From Desarmillaria ectypa (lineage: Eukaryota; Basidiomycota; Agaricomycetes; Agaricales; Physalacriaceae), in contig JAUDYN010000009.1 of the NCBI GenBank assembly GCA_030407005.1, positions 2,418,001-2,482,000 on the forward strand: a stretch of DNA of 64,000 nt, written 5' to 3'. Under the pieces are notes generated by a model, which was not told the DNA's origin, ran no database searches, and saw nothing but the letters and a program-made list of their open reading frames with translations. Within the stretch, counting starts at the first letter, position 1; every line of letters starts with the position of its first letter. This document shows, in pieces, positions 34,016 to 44,849 of the stretch. The position numbers and the translations under genes are program-made.

Positions 34016-34420
34016 TGTTACAATTTTTCCATTTTCCTTATCTTATCACAATATCTTATCACCATTATCAAACTCATATCGCTTGCCCATCAATAACCCC
34101 ATCGATCTACTCATGCTGTCACCATAATACCACCCTCATTCTAACACCTGACTATGGTAACACTCAAAAAAGCACCCCAGACACACAGGTTATGAACTAT
34201 ATACACACAGACAATATTATTATTAGTCACCTAGCTTTTAGTATATAAGTAGGATATTCATCATGTATATTCCCCATCTTCCAACTAAACTTAAATAATA
34301 CACTCTTCTACACTCCTCTAAAGATCTATGCTGTGCTCTTATTATAGGTGATTGTCCAAATATGAGACAGCCTAAGAGTTGCACTTGATCCCAAGATCAT
34401 ATGTGAATGAGGTCCTAACA
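34016..34420 (+). repeat. Solo LTR of the first gypsy family, CpG-decayed (405 bp)
   Basis: It runs TGTTACAATTTTTCCATTT ... GAGGTCCTAACA and matches the ends of 3742-4152 and the revcomp of 38782-39181 (shared gtgattgtccaaatatgaga and agatcatatg blocks). Its flanks, cttgg and tgtgg, match at 3 of 5 positions, so the target duplication is not secure. Confidence 0.72.
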
Positions 34421-34495
34421 TGTGGCTCCAAGATACCTGACTAACATTGTGCAACAATCAAGACAATATAATCTCAGACTGATGACTGATCACAA

Positions 34496-35927
34496 TGATA
34501 TGATGTCTATATATTCACACTTAGAATTTATGATTTTATAACAATACTATTGCACATCTATCCTATACTAGTGATACATAGAGGACTATAGCTGAGTCTT
34601 TGAGCTGATAGTTAAAAGCAGTAAGCAACTGATAGAGCCAGGACTTAGATGTGACACCATTAGTGGGTTAAATCTACCAGCTGGCCAAACTAGTAACTTG
34701 AATGCTAGCAGGACTAAATACAGCCACTAGCAAACAAAGGATGCTACTAGCACATCAAAACCAGGAGCAGAGTACACAGATCTCATGAAGTTAGTCACTA
34801 GCAGCCCAGACTGGGCATAAATGCCTAAGTTAGGATAACTAGTCACATGGCAATCTTGAAACAGAACTTAGAAATGAATTAGGAATGGATTAACCTTGAG
34901 CCCAGATCCAACTAGTGTGATATAGATCTCTTATGATCAATACTAGTGTAGCTGGCCTGCACCCTCAATCATGATTGGATAGCTGTTACAGGCACCAATA
35001 TCTGAAGATTAATATAACTGCATCACTATAGCATGTAATTAGGCCAAGGGTGCAGAAATACTGACTGTGGAGTCTCTAGACTGACTATTGTATGATTATT
35101 CACTATTATTTGTGACTAGCCAAGAAATCCTTACCAATATACCCTATACCCAGATGATATTTATAGTTTTCATACCTTTCTCAGTAGTATATAAGTAGTG
35201 GGATGGGTGCTTGTGCAAGGCAGGCAAGCCATCCCTGCAGTTGAGCCCTCACTGGTAGTAACTGGTGTCCCTAACAAAAGGCTTTTATGCTTAACCTTGA
35301 CAAAGTGATTAATAGTTGCTAAGTCACCCATAGTATTGCATTGAATTGAAGTTTCTTAGAGTCACTGTTGCATCCTGCAAAGGTCCAGAGTGTTTTGAAG
35401 TTAGTTCAAGTAAAGTTCTCAGAGTTGTAGTATTATTCTTAGGCCAAGAGTGCCACTAGTTTGTCAAGAGTGCTGCTAGTCAAGTGTTTATCACTTATAG
35501 GAAGCAGTATAGGGTCAAGAGTATCATCAGTTCATTCTTAGGCTAAGAGCACCACTACTTAGCCAAGAGTGTGACTGGTCAAGTGTGTATTGCTTGTAGG
35601 AAGCAGTATAGGGCCAAGAGTGCTATCAGTTGGAAGCAGTTTTAGTCAGAACAAGTGCAGTAGCTCAAACCAAGTCACTCTTTATCCAGTTGTGGCTTAC
35701 CAACCCTGCTAGTACAAGTAGTACTTTGTATAACTCACTAGTAATGAATAAAATGTCTTTAAGACAACTGTACTTGATTATTAAAGTCTGCAGAGTGCTT
35801 TCACCATACTCAAAATGACTCAAATTCAATATTGGTGATTAAGTGTAGAGTAGTAAGAGGTTTAGTGTGATTAGTGTTTATTGCCACTCTCTAATTCTTT
35901 TGTCACTCACTGTCACTAAGCACATCA
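34496..35927 (+). repeat. Long LTR family L, copy 2 (about 1.43 kb)
   Basis: Direct copy of 25784-27134, including the TATA-like gtagtatataagtagtggg near 35190. It is about 80 bp longer. Part of the difference is that a unit of about 100 bp (cttaggccaagagtgccac ... gaagcagtataggg) occurs twice in a row at about 35435-35630, but once in copy 1. No flanking duplication was found. Confidence 0.75.
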
Positions 35928-38175
35928 GCATATCTTTGATTCTTGCTCCAGTATGATATATACTTTAGTTGTATTTATATTTTCTAGTATCTGGTGGCTT
36001 AGATCTCTAATCTCCATCACTATCATCATTTTTATGTATTCTCTGGCTTGTTTCAGTCATTTGACTTTGTCTTCTTTATATTCATCAGAGCCTTCACCAT
36101 AACTTCTGTTTAGTATTCTGATTCTGCTGTAAGTAGACTTAATAAATTCTCTATTTTCTCTATTGTTTTACATGGGATTGTTTTGTTGATGGCTCTATCC
36201 AGTGCTTGGATTTCCTCAAGGCTTTCTATTATTTGGCTACTGTAGTATCATCTAACTGATTTGTGTCTTTCTGTTTATCTAGCAGATCTTAGTTATCAGC
36301 AAAGCCATTATCCATTGATTCCTTGGAGAATGTCTGCATCAACTCTGGGTTGAATATGTCATGCAGGGTCATGTGTTGTTAGTTTTAGATGTGTCTACTC
36401 ATAATCATTGGTGATAGTGTCCTGTGTTCTATGGAATCAATACTTGATCTTCTTTGGTGGATGGAGATAGCAGGGTATAGTGCAGTACTATGTTGGCATC
36501 TTCCAACTCTATCCTTTTGAGTTCTGCAGGTTTTTGTCTCTGGGGTGGTGTTATGGTTGCTGTTTTTCTTTGGGCTTCCAAGTAATGTTATTATGTGCTA
36601 GAGAAGGCTTGTGCACTTTTTAAGGCTGTTGTCAGGTGGGAGAGTATTATTGCTCATTTTATGCCTCCTTCTATCTCTTGGTATATCTCTCTATTCCATT
36701 TAATTGAGCATGAGAATTTCAAAGGTGATGATAATCAAGAGCAAAGGACTGATTTGGCTAATATGACACATATCTGTAATTATAAAGGAAAATAATAAGG
36801 GCTGACCTATTTATATATAGCCTAGTAAGAAACAAAACTCACTTCAATATCTGCATCATATCCTATATAGCACTTCAGCTTCATCATCTCTTTCATAAAA
36901 CCTACATACTGCTGTTGCAGTCTTTGTAGCTTGATTATACCTGCCAAAAGCAAACACCAACTGAGCAATGACCCCTGCATCCAAAATAGAAAAGAATGAC
37001 TAAATAGAATGCAATGGTGTTTGAAACTCTGGTATCCATCATTTTTAAAGAGAGGCCAATCTTGCAACTATTTGTTGGCATTGTTGAGAAATCTAGTGTT
37101 GGACTACAGGATGTATTAGAGGTTATAGGCTATGATTTTACCATAACCTTATAATGTTGGCTTGTGGTTGATAGATATTACCCAGCTTCAGGAATTCTAA
37201 ATTTTCAAGATCACCACATCCTTCTCCTGTTGACATATGTATCAGATTGGTTTACTCAGAAGGCCATCAAAGAATGTGATTATATAGTATAAGATAAAGA
37301 CTGGATATAAAATCAAGGGTGATATCTAGGTCCAGATGCAAGATTAATAATCCTTAATTCAATTAGATGAATTTAATGTAAAAAATGCATGTGAGCATAG
37401 TCTCAAAGTGCTTCATTGTAAAATACAATATAAGAGGTCACCACAGCATCTTTTTCAGAATTACTATTACTATTGTTGATAAGTGAGAGAAAAATATGTT
37501 TTGGCAACTTGAAGCAAGAAAAACAGAAAAGTGGTGCAAAGAAGATGCCCAAGTACTTCTAGTCTTGATCAGCTTTGATACACCTGTGTTGTGTTACAAA
37601 AGAGATAAATGATTCTATTCAATGTCCATAAGTATGGTCATGTGTAACATTCAACAGCTGCCATATTGCTCTTTTTCTTCAACAATCAGACATCACCACC
37701 CTACTTTTACAGAGTTACAGTGGTTGATTATGAGCATTTCATGTTAACTACTGGATTCTTAAAGCCACAATATGCATGAAAAATTCCTGACCATTAATTG
37801 ATACTTCAGACTCAAATTGGCTCAACAACCTATGATCCTGGACAAACACTTTGAATCAGTGTAGCCCTTAATGTTGGCAGAAAGATCAAAGCCAGATAAT
37901 TTAATTCAGCAAGTGTATTATCCTGAAATCAGCAATGGTAAAGCTTCTCATACCTTGAAACTACAGGTATTGGTGTCATAGAAGGGAAGATCTATTTTTG
38001 TATGCTAACATGCAACTAGGCTGAAACATCATCCACCATTCAGATGGAGTAAATAGGTCATCACCTATAGCTTTACCTATATGTGATAGATATTAAACAA
38101 CTAAATCATCCCATCCTTATATATATCTCCCTCATCTTTAACCTTATTTCCCACAATGTCCAAGTTATGGAAAAC
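35928..38175. other. CpG-depleted decayed DNA, no gene recognised
   Basis: About 2.2 kb of AT-rich, CpG-poor DNA. Short ORFs only. A block at 37985-38065 (agatctatttttgtatgcta ... catccaccattcagatggag) is a decayed copy of 46150-46220, so relics of host sequences are mixed in. Nothing can be assigned a function. Confidence 0.4.
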
Positions 38176-38415
38176 TGTTGGAATTTGAGAATTGATCCCA
38201 GATGATAGCAATCTGACATCATTCCAAACTTGCTGATTAAGAGAGAAGTATTAGGAAAGTTGAAGAAAATTCTAGTAAATTATTATTTAGTATATAAGTA
38301 GGTACATTAGTGTACATCTGCATATGTTTGAAGGGCTCAGCCAAGTGTAATACTATTGGTCTTACACTGTGCATGTATTAACTGGGAATGAACTGATCTC
38401 TCATTTTTTACAACA
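38176..38415 (+). repeat. Solo LTR, family S2, copy 2 (240 bp)
   Basis: It runs TGTTGGAATTTGAG ... TTTTTTACAACA and is colinear with 16227-16464, including tttagtatataagtagg. Flanks are aaaac on the left and aaagc on the right, a 5-bp duplication with one change. All CpGs of copy 1 are lost here. It ends about 15 bp before the DUF6534 relic. Confidence 0.82.
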
Positions 38416-38429
38416 AAAGCTCTATCCAC

Positions 38430-39850
38430 TTTTCCATAAGTGGGAATGACTCTCAGCACCATTTATATTAGTGCAATAGTAGCTGCCATGTAGGGGAGCT
38501 TTGTTCTATCTATTTTTCTTTTATTAATGCTTTTTCACTTCATGACAGTCTATTCAGAATAATGAATCTCCAAGTCATCCTCTATTATAAAAATAGCCAG
38601 ATGATTGGTGGCTATACTGTTACTCTGTACACAACTTCTGGCAGTAAATTGAATTTGTTCACTGACCTCCATTGATCAGGTTGGGATACTTTGGTGCATC
38701 CTGAGTTCATTCTAAGTGATAATTGTTCTCATGGTATTACCCAGGGTTCTTGACATTATTCATGTTGCTCTCAGTACTCATTGTTAGACCCATGTCTCAT
38801 ATGATCTGCAGACTTGCACTAGCTTCTCAGGCTGTCTCATATTCGGACAGTCACCCATAGGTAGTGACTGTGGTCTTCTGATCATATGAAAGAGAGTGGT
38901 ATAAGAGAAACTTTAGTTCAAAGATGGGGAGATCCATCAAGAACTAACTAGCTTATATATGTGAAAAGGATAGCTAAGAATAGTTGTTTCCATGAGTAGT
39001 CCTTTCTGAAGACAAGAGAAAAGTATGTTGGATGAGCAACCATCACAAGCCAAGATACAATAACTGGGAATTGCATTGTCATGAGCCAGTGATTCTGGTG
39101 ATTGTTGTGGAGATGGAGAGTGAGGATGATCTGATGGTTGATAAGATAAGATAAAGAAAGAAAGGGGGCAAAATTGTAACACCCATATGATATATAATTA
39201 TCTAGTTGACTTGTTCAGTAACTCTGAGGGCCTATATAATATCATGTCATACATTATGATATTAATAGTAATGCTTTGTGACTCTTACTAATACTCCACC
39301 CAGGAGTTTCAAGGTACTTCTCCCAATCTTAACTTCATCATCAGTGAGATGATTAAATGTGATGTCACCTTCTTTAGTTTTAAATACTGCAGAGTATTTG
39401 TTCCTTTGGTTGCAATCCACTCTCCAATGCTAACTGATATCTTAGATGGTGATTATCGTAGGCATCCAGGTGTAGATTTATATTCTATGTATCCACAACT
39501 TTACTCACAAATATAAAGTTTTGTCTCCTTTCCATTTATAACAGATCTAAAACCATGTAGTCTATGTAAACTAGCTACTCATTATGTCTGTATCGACTTA
39601 CATACTCTCACGAGGCACTGATATTTCTTGTGAAGTTAAACTTATGGCCAGACCATCGAGTGCCAGCTAGTGGTGAAACATCTGAACTTAAAGTCCTGGA
39701 ATTCATGCCAGGGGGCTCTGGGTTTAATATTGATGAAGTGGTAACTATATATTGAATATATGCTTACAATTCATCTCGAGATTCTTTCTTTAGAGCATCA
39801 GTATTCCAATGGCAAATGTTCAGTTGTCGAATCACGCGAAGCAGGGCAGA
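38430..39850 (+). pseudogene. DUF6534 relic, CpG-decayed and LTR-interrupted
   Basis: It follows the intact gene at 17299 block by block. The first exon match is atttatattagtgcaatagt. Exon 2 is colinear (aataatgaatctccaagt against aataacgaatctacaagc), with changes concentrated at former CpGs. The exon containing CATGTTGC is split by the reversed solo LTR at 38782-39181. The C-terminal block near 39640-39750 (aatattgatgaagtggtaac) aligns with 19050-19120 and ends DEVV-like. There are several stops and no usable frame. It is a dead paralogue; the last 200 bp regain CpG. Confidence 0.75.
38782..39181 (-). repeat. Reversed solo LTR of the first gypsy family (400 bp)
   Basis: On the minus strand it starts TGTTACAATTTTGCCCCC, contains a gtgactgtccgaatatgaga block and ends ATGGGTCTAACA, like 34016-34420 and 3742-4152. 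Flanks are ctcat (38777-38781) and cccat (39182-39186), a 5-bp duplication with one mismatch. It sits within an exon of the DUF6534 relic. Confidence 0.8.
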
Positions 39851-40239
39851 ATGTTTAGGAAAATATTAGGGTCATTGCTCTCATATACTGAACTAAACAT
39901 TTTTACATTGTGTCCCGGCAATTGCGGGAGATGGTTCAGTGTATTGAGGATGGAAAGTCCTGCAGTGGCTTAGAGTGTGCTAATATTACTGTAATCCATG
40001 CGCCATATTCAGGAACTACTTGTGGCATTCCGTATCTCTTTCTTCCGTCCCAGGTGTATGCATAACCAGAACCCAATCGGACTTGATATAGAGAACGAAG
40101 CTATTCCAGAACTTTTAGGCATACGGTGACGGCACTACGAAATACCTCTCCCCCCGTATACCTCCTCACAGCCCTGACCCGACCATGAGCCTCAGACAAC
40201 GAACAGACAGAGGAAGGACCTCTGCAGTAGTTGTACGAG
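39851..40239. other. Intergenic, CpG-normal
   Basis: CpG returns to normal. No gene, LTR or RNA is recognised. Confidence 0.35.
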
Positions 40240-40560
40240 GAAATAAGGCTTAGTTTAGTGTGGATACGGTTATAGACGTGTTGATTAGAGGTTGATAGGG
40301 TGCGAGGTGGATGATAAGCTGTGGTGGACCATGCAAAGTGGCGAGATCTGAAAGTAGAGTGGCAGATGTATGTAAGAATGGCATTTGAGTTGTCGGAACT
40401 GGAGGCATGGGAAAGAATGATATTGGGATTGGGGCGGCGGATGCAGAGAACGGTCTGGCGTGTGTCAAGGTGGCGGCAAGCGGCATGGACGCTAGAGAGT
40501 CATTGTTATCGTCATCTATTAGTGATGGAAAACGGGGAGACGACGTCAGTCCCGCGATCA
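40240..40560 (-). repeat. Dispersed four-copy repeat, copy 1
   Basis: It shares ordered blocks (attagaggttga, ttgagttgtcgg, ggcatgggaaagaatg) with 51230-51450, 60380-60690 and 63000-63300. On the minus strand it holds an open frame beginning MPPVPTTQMPF and containing LATLHGPPQLIIHLAPYQPL. This resembles the frame in copy 4 (TTPQGPQHLIIIPVPSRPL), so the repeat may be the 5' exon of a degenerate gene family. Confidence 0.5.
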
Positions 40561-41380
40561 AGCTATGAGAATCTCAGCTTCTGCCTGCCCGAAGAGATAA
40601 GTGTTGCCGAACTTGATATGGCGAAGAACAAAGAAGAGTCACAGCGCACGACGTGTTGATCACATGAGTGAGATGCTTGGACCTTGATTTGGGTACGAGT
40701 TTTTCTGGTAGAAGATGGCAGATAATCGATAATCAATGAAAGAGATCACGGCGATCATGTTCAGTAAAGGTAAACATAAAACCATTAGATTCAATCTGTA
40801 CCAGATAATTCGCACTCCTCATTTGTGATATTCCGCCACAGAATCCTTCGTATACGCCACCGCTGCAGATGGCCATATTGAAGGAAGGGTTCCCGGAGAA
40901 ATTCAAAGTCGATATCCTCGAATATGGGAATATGTTAGTTGAAGGTTCAACATCGTCATGTCGAGACCATAGTTTAATATACCTCATAGTCATACCCACC
41001 ATGGAAGCCAAATGATTTCACGGTAAGGCTTCAATTTTTAAAAGGTCGTGGGGTTTTAAGTATTAATGAGCGAACGAAAATATGTGCGAAGAGATGTCAT
41101 GAAGCCCACAAAAAAAACAGAGTCAGCAACGATAAACGAGGCAAAAGGAGCGTACCATACCTAAATATATTAAAATAAAAGTGCTGTAATATAGTTCTAA
41201 GCAACACGATGAGGAGAAGGAAGGACGAGCATACGATCATGGCAGTAAGAAATAGGGATAGGCTTAGATTTTAGTCGAATCCCGATATGGACATCAGCGC
41301 TTCGGATCAAGCTGCGGAGGCCAACACCATCTTAAGAGGGAGGAGAAGACTTAAGAAATTGATCCTTCTATCATCATGGG
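40561..41380. other. Intergenic, nothing recognised
   Basis: Only short ORFs without homology. tgggt (41377-41381) is the likely left target duplication of the next LTR. Confidence 0.35.
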
Positions 41381-41381
41381 T

Positions 41382-41574
41382 TGTTGTAACTATTGCAGTG
41401 GGAGGCTTGCTGAGTAGAAAACACTGAATTGTTTGCTACTAGAACTTGATACGAGCTCCTTAAGTACTACAGAATGTATCTAGAATGTTCTACTAAAGTA
41501 CTTAATTATAACCTGGTATGGTGCCAAAGGTTCTGGAATCTTCTAGCAAATGCTTGAAGTTGAAAATCCCAACA
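41382..41574 (+). repeat. Solo LTR, small family S1, copy 2 (193 bp)
   Basis: It runs TGTTGTAACTATTGC ... AAAATCCCAACA and is colinear with 4379-4585. Flanks are tgggt and tggga, 4 of 5 identical; alternatively a 6-bp direct repeat, catggg, lies at 41375-41380 and 41573-41578. It is inserted into CpG-normal DNA. Confidence 0.78.
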
Positions 41575-41789
41575 TGGGAGATAGTAGCAGTTACAGAGAG
41601 AAGTACCCCGAGGTAGTCGAGAGTGGATACCTTGCTATACCGATGAACGCCACTTTAGCGACGTGGATGCGCCAGCGATTACAGTGCTTTATGTCATGAT
41701 ACAAGCTAGTGCGAGCTCCGTTTATTTATCCAGTTCACCGTTTAATTCGATGCGTGCACTTCAATCAGTGGAGAAGTAATATCTGAAAT

Positions 41790-42700
41790 GCCCCGACTAA
41801 AAATAGTAGACAAATTGACAACACTTGGCTATTACAACATCAGAGATATCGACTACTCAGGACAAGACAAGCCTCTAAGGAGCCTTCCAGACTCATTAAC
41901 CTATTGCATGAGGGAGAAATAATGTTTCCCACGGCAGTATGAATGTAATCTGCACCTTCTCTGCGCTCGGGGGTTTGAAAATGCATCCTCATTGATGTAT
42001 TTCATAGCAAAATAGATCAAAAGAACAGTTGGATCTGGGAGTGATGATCATGTTTGACGCCCCTTTGTCGAAGTGAGCCGTCCCAAATGTATGCATGAAA
42101 AAAAATACCGAGGAGGGAGAGACGAAGCTTCGATTCATCAGTATAATTTTTCAGGAATAAGAAATCAGTGGACGTACAATTTCCTTGGCTTTTTTACGAA
42201 AATGTACTTCGAGCTCTTGGTCCATCTCAATACTGGCAGCTGCTGAAAATGGACAGTCATCTTCATAGTTCTCATCATCGTCATCTTCTGACACGACTCT
42301 TCCACAGTTCCGACTCGCCCCACTATATGCCCTGACAGATTGAGAATCATCGTCATACTTTAGGCAGCTGGCATCCTACTTAGACTGCGTGGCTGTATAT
42401 CGCCCCTGAAGGAACATGGTCTCTTCAAGACCTCGCTTCCGCTGGCAAAGAACAGATCCATTTCGTGGAAGGGTAGGCAGCGACAGGCGAAAACTAGCAT
42501 ACAATATTCAAGAATGGCACAAACCAGGAATAAATCACAAACCAGGCATGACGAGGATGGGAGAATCAGTGAAAGAGGAGTCCGCGCGACGGAACGTCCA
42601 GATATCGACGAACGCTGACCACTGAATATTTGAATCCTTGAGGCTTGCTTTTTTATCGGTATTGGTCTTCGTGGTGAAATCATCATAGAATCTGAGAAAT
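41790..42700 (-). pseudogene. Uncharacterised minus-strand gene, copy B
   Basis: From about 42686 the minus strand reads KASLKDSNIQWSAFVDIWTF with SFTDSPILVMPG, then a GTTTGT ... gctag intron-like gap. An acidic exon follows (SEDDDDENYEDDCPF, HFRKKAKEI), ending at a GTACGT donor, and a further segment (HTAVGNIISPSCNRLMSLEG) lies at about 41880-42000. Copy A (15700-16740) has the acidic and last segments. Frames do not join without breaks, so it may be a relic or a gene whose introns I misjudge. No known domain; a link to fungal kinase-type proteins is only a guess from the neighbouring kinase-like relics. Confidence 0.45.
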
Positions 42701-43119
42701 GGAAAAGCGATGAGAGAAACCGAGCTACAACAACCTGCCCTAAAGTTTGAAAACTAGTACGGAACGTTGAACTTCAGTGACGTCACCCGCCTCATCTTGC
42801 CTCCGACATATCAAGTTCCCTGATCGAGGCCGGTACACAAGGCAATGGACGTTTACGTGGTGTTGGTGGCTATTACCGTAAACCTGTGTTGCCACAAGGT
42901 TATACACAAGGAATCCACATATTGTAACGATCGCATAGTATCGTTAAACATTTCTGAGACTATCGAACTTCGGGGACGAGGCTTCGACACTAATTACTTC
43001 TACTTGAATACGTCAAGTCACCTAGACAGTTCTTCCTCGCCCATGACTGAATATTCTTTTTATATCGATGACAACAACCCATGGACAAGACCACCGAACG
43101 ATAGCAGTTTTCATGACTA

Positions 43120-43920
43120 TAATATCCCGACGTGCATTGATTTCTGCATACCCAAAACCATGTACACCACCTGTCTTGAAGTCGTAGACGTGATCATTAT
43201 GTTCTCTGGTTTTAAGACACAGTGTATAACCTTATGATTGGCAATAGCAGACACGCCGCGGAGCGCTGAAGGGTACTGGGTGACCATATGATAGGTAAGT
43301 GAAATGCTCAAAATATTTAATGAGCGCTTACGAGCCCCTTTCCTCGTCTCGAGCCACTCGTCGCATGACTCCGGTGGCACGGACTCATATCCGGAAGAAT
43401 AGTGGCCTGGACATTCGTCTTGTAGCTATGCGAAAGTCGGTCCTTCAATGTACTCTAGAAGCGTAACCCGAGTAAATTCCACACTGGACATCACGAACTA
43501 TTATTATTCATCGCCTATTAACCGCGCGAGGGTTGAAAAAAGCCACATACCTTGGGCTTCCTATAGTAGTAGGGAATGGCCGAGCCTTGGATATCTTCAA
43601 GCGCGTTATACACGAGGTCCTCGATCTCAGCTAGATCTCTCGGGCATGCGTATTCGCTAATGGGGTTAATACACGTTGGTTCCGGGTATGGCAACAAAGA
43701 TGGCTGAAAGCATTTTCTAAGCGGGATACGTCCGTAGGATACCTGAGACTGATCCGTTTTCTTCACATCCGTCACTCAGACCTGAGAACACCGCTCTGGT
43801 TCATTCCAAATACCATTTCTTAGTGCAAGCTGGAATTTTCCTCCCTGCAGAGCGAAGAGAGGCAGGGAACGATAGTACAGAGCTAGACGACGGGGTTTAC
43901 GCAATGTGATGCTAACGGAG
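43120..43920 (-). pseudogene. Protein-kinase-like relic, copy 2
   Basis: Minus-strand blocks in order: FQLALRNGIWNEPERC (about 43805-43860), LAEIEDLVYNALEDIQGSAI (about 43560-43640), VTLLEYIEGPTF (about 43430-43470), CDEWLETRKGARKR (about 43340) and HKVIHCVLKPENIMI (about 43180-43225). The last resembles the kinase catalytic loop HxDxxxxN, but Asp reads Val, and a stop follows EGPTFA. The residue pattern fits the small Agaricomycete kinase-fold family. With the catalytic Asp gone and broken frames, it is a pseudogene or pseudokinase remnant. Confidence 0.6.
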
Positions 43921-44599
43921 AAAGCGAAGCCAGGGTGCACAGAGTTCAACAAAGCATGTCAACTGTCATGCACAAGTCTGTCGCAGTATTGCTGCATGTC
44001 GCAGGATCGTTGGGGTCAAACTTGAATGGGAATATCGGAGAACAGTCTTCGATCCATTCTTGTACGACTGACGGAGGGTTGTCGGTCATATTCGACGGTG
44101 CTGGTGTGGTAAATTTTACGAGTACTGCCGGCGATCGCTCAGTCTAGAGAAATTTTTCATACAGGAGTTAAAAATAGGCGATTGTAGATCCTGATCTGGG
44201 AAAGACAAATCTCGACTTGCGCAGTCATTCCCCAGAAAATACGGAGTTGATTCCTAAATCCTCAGGATTCAAAGAGAGTTAGACACAGATCATTAGAAAG
44301 AAATAGAGAGAATATAAATCCGTAGGGATCCTTAGCGGGTTTAAGATATTCCGGAATGAATAAACATTGAGAAGACAAGCGAGGCAGGCCGGCGACACAG
44401 GATATGGCCGCAGCAGAATCCTGCATCTCGGTCCCCGATGCTACGGGTATTACATTCCCAGTGAGAGAAGAACGATTTGTAGACATCCAGGAGATTTACA
44501 AAGAGATCAAATTCTAGCCTTGCGTGTTCTGTGAGAACAACGTAAGGAGATCGGACCGGAGTCACGCTTGACGGTAATCAACAGATACTGCCACATGGT

Positions 44600-44810
44600 T
44601 GTTTCCGCCTCTTCAGAATGAACGATCACAATGATATTGCCGAGAATTTACGGTAACTTGACGATTCGATATCTGATTCCCGATGCCGTGGATAACAAAA
44701 CTCTGTAGGGCTTCGAGCCCGTTGTACATGAGGTCCTCGACACCAGCTACTTGCCTCGGTGACAAGTAGCCGATAAGGGGGTGCGACCAGTAGGCTGAGG
44801 ATGTCGACGC
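44600..44810 (-). pseudogene. Protein-kinase-like relic fragment, copy 3
   Basis: The minus-strand translation HPLIGYLSPRQVAGVEDLMY, then NGLEALQSFVI, aligns with NPISEYACPRDLAEIEDLVY and NALEDIQGSAI of copy 2. Only this N-lobe piece is visible. Confidence 0.45.
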
Positions 44811-44849
44811 AGCGAGACCTGATATGGTTATAGAACAACACGTTCAAAA

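Noticed and set aside
34016..34420. Pairing of this LTR with 38782-39181 as one complete element
   Set aside because: They are in opposite orientation and the DNA between holds other LTRs and a host gene relic, with no pol sequence, so they are separate solo LTRs.
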